Assembly: GCA_913776795.1 (NCBI GenBank)
Contig: CAJYRH010000341.1
Coordinates: 1-5,333, forward strand
Length of the DNA: 5,333 bases
Direction of reading: 5' to 3'
Source: an uncultured Pseudorhodoferax sp.
GTDB lineage: Bacteria > Pseudomonadota > Gammaproteobacteria > Burkholderiales > Burkholderiaceae
In this document: positions 1 through 5,333 of the stretch, one piece after another
Numbering within the stretch: position 1 is the first letter of the stretch
Layout of the letters: each line of letters begins with the position of its first letter
Made by a program: the position numbers and the translations under genes
The notes under the pieces: generated by a model
What the model was told of the DNA's origin: nothing
The model's input: only the letters and a program-made list of their open reading frames with translations
Database searches by the model: none

Positions 1-1575
1 GGCTACCTGGAGTTTCAGGTGGAGTCGACGCAAGTGGCGATCTCGCCCGACAAGCAGGACATCGCGATCGTGCTCAACATCAGCGAAGGCGAGCGCTATG
101 TCGTCTCCAGCGTCAGGCTGGAGGGCAACTACCTGGGACGCGACGACGAATTCAAGTCACTGGTCACGATCCGTCCCGGCGAGGCCTACAACGCCGACCG
201 TGTGGCCGAGACAACCAAAGCCTTCCGCGACAACTTCGGCAATTACGGATTCGCGTTCGCCAACGTGGAGGCGCGCCCCGACATCGACCGCAGCAACAAC
301 AGCGTGGCGCTGCTCATGACGGCCGAACCCTCGCGTCGCGCCTACGTGCGCCGTGTGAACGTGGTCGGCAACACCCGCACGCGCGACGAAGTCATCCGCC
401 GAGAATTTCGTCAGTTCGAGTCGTCCTGGTACGACGGCAACAAGATCCGTTTGTCGCGTGACCGGGTTGACCGGCTTGGCTATTTCACCGAGGTCAACAT
501 GGAGACGTTGGAAGTGCCCGGCGTCCCCGACCAGGTCGACCTGCAGGTCACTGTGGCAGAAAAGCCCACCGGCAGTCTGCAGCTGGGCGCCGGCTTCTCC
601 AGCGCCGAGAAGCTTGCACTGTCTTTCGGCATCAAGCAGGAGAACGCGTTCGGTTCCGGCAACTATTTGGGCCTCGACATCAACACCAGCAAGTTCAACC
701 GCACCATCGTGCTGAATACGGTCGATCCTTACTTCACGACCGATGGTGTGTCGTTGTCCATGGATCTGTTCCATCGCAACTCGCGGCCGTACAACGACCA
801 GGGGGGCAATTACCAGCTCGAGACAACGGGTGCTGGTCTGCGTTTCGGCGTACCGTTCAGCGAGGTCGACACCGTGTACTTCGGTGGCACTGCGGAGCGC
901 ACCGTCATCAAGCCCGGAACCAACATTCCCGCCGCCTACCTGTCGTACGGCGACAAGTTCGGTTACACCAGTTACTCGTTCCCGTTGTCTGTCGGCTGGC
1001 AGCGCGACAGCCGCGATAGCACCCTGGTCCCAACCACCGGCACCTTGAACAAGGTCAACGCCGAAGTCGGCCTGTTCGGCGACACGCGCTACCTGCGCAG
1101 CAGCTACCAGTACCAGCAGTTCATCGCACTGAACAAGCAGTACACGCTGGCCTTCAACGGTGAGCTTGGCTATGGCAAGGGCCTGTCGGGCCGGCCGTTT
1201 CCGGTGTTCAAGAACTTCTACTCCGGCGGCCTCGGGTCGGTGCGCGGTTTCGAACAGGGCACGCTGGGTCCGCGTGACGTGACCGGCTCTGTCATCGGCG
1301 GCACCAAGAAGGTCACGCTGAACGCAGAGGTCCTGACGCCTTTCCCGGGTGCGGGCAACGACCGGACGCTGCGCATGTACGGTTTCGTCGACGTCGGCAA
1401 CGTTTATGGTGAAGACGACAAGTTCGAGCTCAGCGAAATGCGCGCATCTGTCGGCGTGGGTGTGAGCTGGATTTCCCCTGTCGGTCCGCTGCGCTTGGCC
1501 ATCGCCAACCCGGTGCGCAAGTTTGCGGGCGATAGAATCCAAAAACTGCAATTCCAGATAGGTACGTCGTTTTGA
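1..1575 (+). CDS. bamA: BamA, outer-membrane protein assembly factor (5' end missing)
   Basis: BamA is the Omp85-family core of the BAM complex, which folds and inserts beta-barrel proteins into the outer membrane. The reading frame is open at base 1 and gives 524 residues; the E. coli protein is about 810, so the signal peptide, POTRA1-2 and most of POTRA3 lie upstream. The window opens in the last part of POTRA3 (a GYLEF..ESTQV..SPDK stretch matching E. coli GYFDA..DSTQV..TPDK). POTRA4 runs from about base 100 to 335, POTRA5 from about 337 to 565 (YVRRVNVVGN, then RREFRQFE), and the 16-strand barrel from about 570 to the stop. The hallmark VRGF of barrel loop L6 is at 1240-1251, and the protein ends in aromatic Phe (QFQIGTSF), the expected C-terminal beta-signal. 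A GTG at 19 is in frame but is an internal valine codon, not a start. The visible part has no cysteine and a shorter L6 than E. coli. The stop overlaps the skp start. Confidence 0.97.
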   Translation, partial: GYLEFQVESTQVAISPDKQDIAIVLNISEGERYVVSSVRLEGNYLGRDDEFKSLVTIRPGEAYNADRVAETTKAFRDNFGNYGFAFANVEARPDIDRSNNSVALLMTAEPSRRAYVRRVNVVGNTRTRDEVIRREFRQFESSWYDGNKIRLSRDRVDRLGYFTEVNMETLEVPGVPDQVDLQVTVAEKPTGSLQLGAGFSSAEKLALSFGIKQENAFGSGNYLGLDINTSKFNRTIVLNTVDPYFTTDGVSLSMDLFHRNSRPYNDQGGNYQLETTGAGLRFGVPFSEVDTVYFGGTAERTVIKPGTNIPAAYLSYGDKFGYTSYSFPLSVGWQRDSRDSTLVPTTGTLNKVNAEVGLFGDTRYLRSSYQYQQFIALNKQYTLAFNGELGYGKGLSGRPFPVFKNFYSGGLGSVRGFEQGTLGPRDVTGSVIGGTKKVTLNAEVLTPFPGAGNDRTLRMYGFVDVGNVYGEDDKFELSEMRASVGVGVSWISPVGPLRLAIANPVRKFAGDRIQKLQFQIGTSF

Positions 1576-1577
1576 TG
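1573..1577 (+). promoter_or_regulatory. bamA stop / skp start overlap (TGATG)
   Basis: The bamA stop TGA (1573-1575) shares its last base with the skp ATG (1575-1577). Only a weak AGG (1560-1562), about 12 bases upstream, could act as a ribosome binding site. Such overlaps commonly allow a terminating ribosome to re-initiate, so translational coupling of the insertase and its chaperone is a reasonable inference. Confidence 0.7.
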
Positions 1578-2096
1578 AAGACTTTTTTGCGTCCGTTTGG
1601 CGCCGCCCTGGTGCTGGCGCTGGCTGCCCTGGTGGCCCATGCGCAGGCTGAAGAATTCCGGATCGGTTTCGTCAACATCGACCGTCTGCTGCGCGAGGCC
1701 AATCCTGCCAAGGTTGGTCAGAGCAAGCTCGAGGCCGAGTTCTCGAAGCGCGAGAAGGATTTGATGGATGCGGGCAACGTGCTCAAGACAGCATCGGAAA
1801 AATTCGAGCGCGAGGCGCCCACGCTCGCCGAGAGCCAGCGCACGGCACGCCAGCGCCAGCTGGTGGACCAGGACCGGGACTTCCAGCGCAAACGCCGCGA
1901 ATTCCAGGAAGACCTGAACCTGCGCAAGAACGAAGAGCTGCAGCAGGTCATCGACAAGGCCAACCGCATCATCAAGCAGGTCGCCGAGACCGAGAAGTAC
2001 GATGCCGTCTTGCAGGAGGCCGCGTACATCAATCCCAAGCACGACATCACCGACAAAGTCATCAAGGCTTTGAACGCGGCGAATCCCACCAAGTGA
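1575..2096 (+). CDS. skp: Skp/OmpH periplasmic chaperone
   Basis: Skp is a trimeric periplasmic chaperone that holds unfolded outer-membrane proteins between the Sec translocon and the BAM complex. The product is 173 residues; E. coli Skp is 161. The N-terminus is a typical Sec signal peptide: Lys2 and Arg6, a hydrophobic core of Ala, Leu and Val at about residues 9-21, and a cleavage site after either AHA (residue 23) or AQA (residue 25). The mature protein opens with FRIGFVNIDRLL, the short beta segment of the OmpH family. The middle (about residues 45-140) is rich in Lys, Arg, Glu and Gln with few helix breakers, as expected for the coiled-coil tentacles, and the end (KYDAVLQEAAYINPKHDITD) is typical of the family. 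I chose the ATG at 1575 over the TTG at 1572 because it overlaps the bamA stop as TGATG and gives a normal signal peptide. The placement directly after bamA supports the assignment. Confidence 0.95.
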   Translation: MKTFLRPFGAALVLALAALVAHAQAEEFRIGFVNIDRLLREANPAKVGQSKLEAEFSKREKDLMDAGNVLKTASEKFEREAPTLAESQRTARQRQLVDQDRDFQRKRREFQEDLNLRKNEELQQVIDKANRIIKQVAETEKYDAVLQEAAYINPKHDITDKVIKALNAANPTK

Positions 2097-2117
2097 GCGG
2101 GGCGCTGATCTGACGTG
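2097..2117 (+). promoter_or_regulatory. skp-lpxD spacer and GTG start of lpxD
   Basis: The 18-base spacer holds only a G-rich GCGGGG (2099-2104 area) in place of a clear Shine-Dalgarno sequence, then the GTG start at 2115. An in-frame stop at 2106-2108 fixes the upstream limit of lpxD. The weak site plus GTG suggests modest initiation, possibly helped by ribosomes finishing skp; this is inference. Confidence 0.5.
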
Positions 2118-3116
2118 GCTCTCGCACTGGGCGCTATCGTCGACGCATTGGGTGGGGAACTGCTTGGCGAACGTGCCATGCAAATCGAAGGACTGGCGCC
2201 GCTGGCCTCTGCGGGTCCCGAGCAGATCAGTTTTTTGAGCAATGCCAGGCTGGTCGTAGAGCTGGCGCCCAGCCGAGCGGCGTGTGTGATCGTGGCGCCG
2301 GCCCTGCGCGAGCAAGCCCAGGCGCGCGGCGCCTGCATCGTCACCGACGACCCTTATCTGTATTACGCCCGGTTGACGCAGCTGTGGAAGCGCACACACA
2401 GGCCGGCTTTTCCGGTTGGCGTGCATCCCAGCGCTGTGGTCGATCCCGAGGCCGAGGTCGATGCAACCGCCTGGATCGGGCCGCTGTGCGTCGTCGAGCG
2501 TGGTGCGCACATCGGCGCGGGAACGGTGCTGACTTCGCGCGTGACCGTGGGCGAGCGCTGCAGCATCGGCGAGCGTTGCACCGTCCAGCCTGGTGCCGTG
2601 ATCGGTGCCGACGGCTTTGGCTTCGCGCCAAACGCAGGGCTGTGGGAGAAGATCGAACAACTGGGTGCGGTGCGTATCGGCAACGATGTGGACATCGGCG
2701 CCAACACCTGCATCGACCGCGGTGCGTTGGGCGACACCATCATCGAAGACGGGGTCAAGCTCGACAACCTGATCCAGATCGCCCACAACGTGCGCATCGG
2801 CAGGCATTCGGCGGTCGCGGGGAGCGCCGCGATCGCCGGGAGCACCACGGTCGGCGCGCATTGCACCATCGGCGGCGCAGCCAAGATCACCGGTCACGCC
2901 ACCATCGCGGACCACGTGCACATTGGTGGGGGCGCCTCGGTGACCGGCAGCATTCGCAAGGCGGGTGCTTACGGTGGGGTCTACCCGCTGGACGAATTCG
3001 GGAAATGGGAGAAGTCCGCCGCCACGCTGCGCCAGTTGCCGGGGCTGCGTGAACGGCTGCGCACGCTGGAGCGCCGGGTGGCCGCCCGCGACGGAACTGA
3101 AGAGAGCAAGACATGA
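2115..3116 (+). CDS. lpxD: LpxD, UDP-3-O-(3-hydroxyacyl)glucosamine N-acyltransferase
   Basis: LpxD carries out the third step of lipid A synthesis in the cytoplasm: it transfers a 3-hydroxyacyl chain from acyl carrier protein to the 2-amino group of UDP-3-O-acylglucosamine. The product is 333 residues (E. coli 341). Residues 1 to about 100 form the uridine-binding N-terminal domain (LGGELLG, then PEQISFLSN). Residues about 102-280 are a left-handed beta-helix of hexapeptide repeats (I/V-G-x-x-x-x). Within it are GADGFGFAP (164-172), the IDRGALGDT motif (200-208) and the catalytic histidine in QIAHN (His224, equal to E. coli His239). A second conserved histidine, His261, matches E. coli His276. 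The last 50 residues form the C-terminal helical part. The start is GTG: an in-frame TGA at 2106-2108 rules out anything further upstream, and the alignment with the family starts right there. The gene lies 18 bases after skp and its stop overlaps fabZ. Confidence 0.96.
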   Translation: MALALGAIVDALGGELLGERAMQIEGLAPLASAGPEQISFLSNARLVVELAPSRAACVIVAPALREQAQARGACIVTDDPYLYYARLTQLWKRTHRPAFPVGVHPSAVVDPEAEVDATAWIGPLCVVERGAHIGAGTVLTSRVTVGERCSIGERCTVQPGAVIGADGFGFAPNAGLWEKIEQLGAVRIGNDVDIGANTCIDRGALGDTIIEDGVKLDNLIQIAHNVRIGRHSAVAGSAAIAGSTTVGAHCTIGGAAKITGHATIADHVHIGGGASVTGSIRKAGAYGGVYPLDEFGKWEKSAATLRQLPGLRERLRTLERRVAARDGTEESKT

Positions 3117-3118
3117 TG
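3101..3118 (+). promoter_or_regulatory. fabZ ribosome binding site and ATGATG start overlapping lpxD stop
   Basis: AGAGAG (3101-3106) lies 6 bases before the ATG at 3113 and 9 before the ATG at 3116. The lpxD stop TGA (3114-3116) sits inside this double ATG, so fabZ initiation takes place on top of lpxD termination. This is the clearest candidate for translational coupling in the window. Confidence 0.65.
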
Positions 3119-3553
3119 GACATCCACCAGATTCTCAAAAAATTGCCGCACCGCTACCCCATCCTGCTGGTGGACCGCGTGCTGGCCATCGAGAAGGACG
3201 TGCGCATCAAGGCGCTCAAGAACGTCTCGATCAACGAGCCCTACTTCGTCGGCCATTTCCCGAACCGACCGGTGATGCCGGGTGTGCTGATGCTCGAGGC
3301 CATGGCGCAGGCTGCTGCATTGCTTTCGTTTGCCAGCAGCGGTCAGGATCTGGACGACAACACGGTCTACTACTTCGCGGGCATCGATGCAGCGCGTTTC
3401 AAGCGTCCGGTCGAACCCGGCGACCAGCTCATCCTGGACGTGGAACTGTTGCGACAGAAGGCCGGCATCTACAAGTTCAAGGGCACGGCCAGCGTGGGCG
3501 AGACCGTGGCTTGCGAGGCCGAGCTGATGTGCACCATGCGCAAGGTGGTCTGA
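3113..3553 (+). CDS. fabZ: FabZ, 3-hydroxyacyl-ACP dehydratase
   Basis: FabZ removes water from (3R)-hydroxyacyl-ACP to give trans-2-enoyl-ACP in each round of type II fatty-acid elongation in the cytoplasm. The product is 146 residues (E. coli 151) and is a single hot-dog fold. The N-terminus [20 protein letters not shown] is the standard FabZ opening. The active-site region is [20 protein letters not shown], in which His48 and Glu62 are the catalytic pair. [19 protein letters not shown] (about 86-104) is the conserved central segment. The start is either ATG at 3113 or ATG at 3116; the purine-rich AGAGAG at 3101-3106 is spaced acceptably for both, and the choice changes the product by one methionine only. 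The gene overlaps the end of lpxD by four bases. FabZ competes with LpxA and LpxD for the 3-hydroxyacyl-ACP pool, which is the usual explanation for its place among the lpx genes. Confidence 0.97.
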   Translation: MMDIHQILKKLPHRYPILLVDRVLAIEKDVRIKALKNVSINEPYFVGHFPNRPVMPGVLMLEAMAQAAALLSFASSGQDLDDNTVYYFAGIDAARFKRPVEPGDQLILDVELLRQKAGIYKFKGTASVGETVACEAELMCTMRKVV

Positions 3554-3569
3554 ACGCGGATCGCGGTCC

Positions 3570-4358
3570 ATGGCCCACGTTCATCCCAGCGCCATCGTCG
3601 ATCCGGCAGCCGAACTGGACGAATCGGTCCGCGTCGGTGCGTTCAGCCTGATCGGTCCGCATGTGCGCATTGGCGCTGGCACCGAGGTCGGCCCGCACTG
3701 CGTGATCGACGGCCATACCACCATCGGGCGCGACAACCGGATCTTCCAATTCGTCTCGCTGGGCGCCGTGCCGCAGGACAAGAAGTATGCGGGTGAGCCC
3801 ACCGAGCTCGTGATCGGCGACCGCAATGTCGTCCGCGAGTTCTGCACCTTCAACCTGGGCACCGTGCAGGACGGCGGTGTCACACGCATCGGCAACGACA
3901 ACTGGATCATGGCTTACGTCCATATCGCGCACGATTGCCAGATCGGCAATCACGCCACCATGGCCAACAACGCCACGCTGGCAGGCCACGTGCAATTGGG
4001 CGATCACGTGACCGTGGGTGGGCTGACCGGCATCCTGCAGCGCATGCGCATCGGGGATCACGCGATGATCGGCTTCGCGAGCCATGTGAACAAGGACGTG
4101 CCGCCTTTTCTCGTGGTCGATGGCAATCCGCTCCAGGTGCGCGGCGTGAACCTGGTCGGCCTGCGCCGACGCGACTTCTCCGCCGAGCGCCAGGCCGCTG
4201 TGCGCGAGATGCACAAACTGCTCTACCGTCAGGGCAAGACGTTGGACGAGGCCGTCGTCGGCATCGAAGCGCTGACGGCTGGCCATCCCGAGGCAGCCGG
4301 AGACGTGGCGGCCATGCTGGCATTCCTGCGCAGTTCCACCGTCGGCATCGCACGCTGA
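3570..4358 (+). CDS. lpxA: LpxA, acyl-ACP--UDP-N-acetylglucosamine O-acyltransferase
   Basis: LpxA performs the first step of lipid A synthesis: transfer of a 3-hydroxyacyl chain from ACP to the 3-OH of UDP-GlcNAc in the cytoplasm. At 262 residues it has the same length as the E. coli enzyme. Residues 1 to about 185 are hexapeptide repeats of a left-handed beta-helix ([13 protein letters not shown] at the start) and the rest is the helical C-terminal domain ([11 protein letters not shown], then [15 protein letters not shown]). The alignment to E. coli runs with a steady offset of four: catalytic base His125 is His121 in HIAHDC; His122, His144, Gln161, Lys76, Asn198 and Arg204 are kept as His118, His140, Gln157, Lys72, Asn194 and Arg200. 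Three key positions differ: His99 is Asn95, His160 is Leu156, and the chain-length residue Gly173 is Phe169 (see findings). The ATG at 3570 gives the normal N-terminus; no strong Shine-Dalgarno is visible in the 16 bases after fabZ. Confidence 0.97.
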   Translation: MAHVHPSAIVDPAAELDESVRVGAFSLIGPHVRIGAGTEVGPHCVIDGHTTIGRDNRIFQFVSLGAVPQDKKYAGEPTELVIGDRNVVREFCTFNLGTVQDGGVTRIGNDNWIMAYVHIAHDCQIGNHATMANNATLAGHVQLGDHVTVGGLTGILQRMRIGDHAMIGFASHVNKDVPPFLVVDGNPLQVRGVNLVGLRRRDFSAERQAAVREMHKLLYRQGKTLDEAVVGIEALTAGHPEAAGDVAAMLAFLRSSTVGIAR

Positions 4359-4361
4359 GCC

Positions 4362-5333
4362 ATGTCCCTGGCGTCGGCGCGGCGTTGCGCGATGGTGGCC
4401 GGCGAGGCCTCTGGCGACCTCCTGGCAGGCCTGTTGATGGACGGCATGCACGCGCGCTGGCCAGGGTTGCAGGCGATGGGCATCGGCGGTCAACAGATGC
4501 AGGCGCGCGGCTTCGATGCATGGTGGCCCAGCGAGACGCTGGCCGTGCGCGGCTACCTGGAGGTGCTGCCGCACTTGCGCCGGCTGCTGGCAATCCGGCG
4601 CGCCCTGGGCGACCGCCTGCTGGGCGAGCGGCCCGACATCTTCATCGGCGTCGATGCGCCAGATTTCAACTTCAGCCTCGAGGCGCGACTCAAAGCCGCC
4701 GGTATTCCCACGGTCCACTTCGTGAGCCCCTCCTTCTGGGCCTGGCGCGCGAAGAAGGTCGAGACGCTCAAGCGCAGCGCCGACCATGTACTGTGCATCT
4801 TTCCGTTCGAGCCCGAACTGCTCGCCGCGCAAGGCGTGTCGGCCACCTATGTCGGCCACCCGTTGGCCAGCGTGATTCCGCTCGAGCCGGACCGCCTGGC
4901 CGCGCGGGAACACCTTGGGCTCGCGTCGGAGGCCTGCGTGGTCGCGGTGTTGCCGGGCAGCCGCGGCTCGGAGATCCAGCAGATGGGCGCGCGCTTCTTC
5001 GCAGCAGCGCGCGCGCTGCTGCGCAGCCGGCCAGCACTGCAGTTCGTGGTGCCGGCCGTGTCCTCGCAGGAGGCCGAGCTCCGCCGCTTGGCCGATGCTG
5101 CCGGCCTGGGCGCACGCCTGCAGGTGGTGCGTGGCCAGTCGCACGCCGTGTTGGCAGCCTGTGACGTGGCCCTGGTGGCCAGCGGAACGGCCACGCTGGA
5201 AGCAGCGCTGTACAAGCGGCCCATGGTCATCGCGTACCACATGAACCGGCTCTCGTACTGGCTCATGCGCGGACGCAACCTGCTGCCCTGGATCGGCCTG
5301 CCCAACATCCTGTGCCAGGGCACCGTAGTACCC
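4362..5333 (+). CDS. lpxB: LpxB, lipid A disaccharide synthase (3' end missing)
   Basis: LpxB joins UDP-2,3-diacylglucosamine and lipid X to make the beta-1,6-linked lipid A disaccharide at the cytoplasmic face of the inner membrane; it is a GT-B fold enzyme of family GT19. The frame runs open from ATG 4362 to the window edge, 324 residues; E. coli LpxB has 382, so roughly the last 55-60 are missing. Family motifs appear in order: MVAGEASGD (11-19), PDIFIGVDAPDFN with Asp98 (91-103), VSPSFWAW (121-128), GHPL (165-168), LPGSRGSEI with Arg201 (197-205), LVASGTATLE (271-280) and IGLPN with Asn315 (311-315). Asp98 and the LPGSR arginine are positions reported as important for LpxB activity. The ATG at 4362 lies 3 bases after the lpxA stop; the next ATG (4392) would start directly at MVAGEASGD and is less likely. 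No clear Shine-Dalgarno is seen, so coupling to lpxA is likely. Confidence 0.96.
   Translation, partial: MSLASARRCAMVAGEASGDLLAGLLMDGMHARWPGLQAMGIGGQQMQARGFDAWWPSETLAVRGYLEVLPHLRRLLAIRRALGDRLLGERPDIFIGVDAPDFNFSLEARLKAAGIPTVHFVSPSFWAWRAKKVETLKRSADHVLCIFPFEPELLAAQGVSATYVGHPLASVIPLEPDRLAAREHLGLASEACVVAVLPGSRGSEIQQMGARFFAAARALLRSRPALQFVVPAVSSQEAELRRLADAAGLGARLQVVRGQSHAVLAACDVALVASGTATLEAALYKRPMVIAYHMNRLSYWLMRGRNLLPWIGLPNILCQGTVVP

Noticed and set aside
1..12. Exact 12-base match GGCTACCTGGAG at 1-12 and 4551-4562
   Set aside because: Both copies encode Gly-Tyr-Leu-Glu within unrelated proteins (BamA and LpxB) and the flanks do not match, so it is most likely chance.
19..21. GTG at 19 as the start of the first gene
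   Set aside because: The frame is open to base 1 and the upstream codons (GYLEFQ) continue the POTRA3 homology, so this is an internal valine of a truncated bamA.
157..1551. Long minus-strand open frame of 464 codons opposite bamA
   Set aside because: It lies wholly antisense to a clear bamA, its translation has no recognisable family and an unnatural composition. High G+C genes routinely produce such antisense frames.
1583..1588. Run of six T after the bamA stop, as a possible intrinsic terminator
   Set aside because: No G+C-rich hairpin precedes it and it lies inside the skp signal-peptide codons.
1404..2921. Minus-strand open frame of 505 codons opposite bamA, skp and lpxD
   Set aside because: It spans three well-supported genes on the other strand and reads as the complement of their codons (rich in Asp, Gly, Arg and His) without domain motifs.
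3935..5164. Plus-strand open frame of 409 codons overlapping lpxA and lpxB
   Set aside because: It is out of frame with both genes and very rich in Arg, Gly and Ala. The lpxB frame carries all expected motifs; this one carries none.
3477..5240. Minus-strand open frame of 587 codons opposite fabZ, lpxA and lpxB
   Set aside because: The same codon-bias artefact: it is antisense to three unambiguous genes, with no signal peptide, domain or ribosome binding site.

Overview
This window is an ordinary and very compact piece of the conserved envelope-biogenesis cluster of Gram-negative bacteria. It carries six genes in a row on the + strand: bamA (3' two-thirds only), skp (ompH), lpxD, fabZ, lpxA and lpxB (5' part only). 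The order matches the well-known Escherichia coli arrangement. The high G+C content, the strong third-position G/C bias and the protein sequences suggest a betaproteobacterium of the order Burkholderiales, most like the Comamonadaceae. That placement is from memory of the families, not from a search.

Layout: bases 1-1575 encode the end of POTRA3, POTRA4, POTRA5 and the whole C-terminal beta-barrel of BamA. Skp follows from 1575 with its ATG overlapping the bamA stop codon. LpxD (2115-3116) has a GTG start 18 bases after skp. FabZ (3113-3553) overlaps the lpxD stop in an ATGA arrangement. LpxA (3570-4358) follows after 16 bases, and LpxB (4362 to the window edge) after 3 bases. No intergenic space exceeds 18 bases, so I see no room for an internal terminator or a conventional intergenic promoter; the six genes look like one transcript. 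No RNA gene, mobile element, CRISPR array or sizeable repeat was found.

How the genes work together: BamA is the outer-membrane insertase and Skp the periplasmic chaperone that carries unfolded outer-membrane proteins towards it. LpxA, LpxD and LpxB are the first acyltransferase, the second acyltransferase and the disaccharide synthase of lipid A synthesis. FabZ dehydrates 3-hydroxyacyl-ACP, the same substrate pool that LpxA and LpxD consume. The cluster thus couples outer-membrane protein assembly, lipopolysaccharide and fatty-acid synthesis.

I found no new system. The points most worth a second look are in LpxA: a phenylalanine at the position that sets acyl-chain length in E. coli (Gly173), and replacement of two E. 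coli active-site-region histidines (His99 and His160) while the catalytic base is kept.
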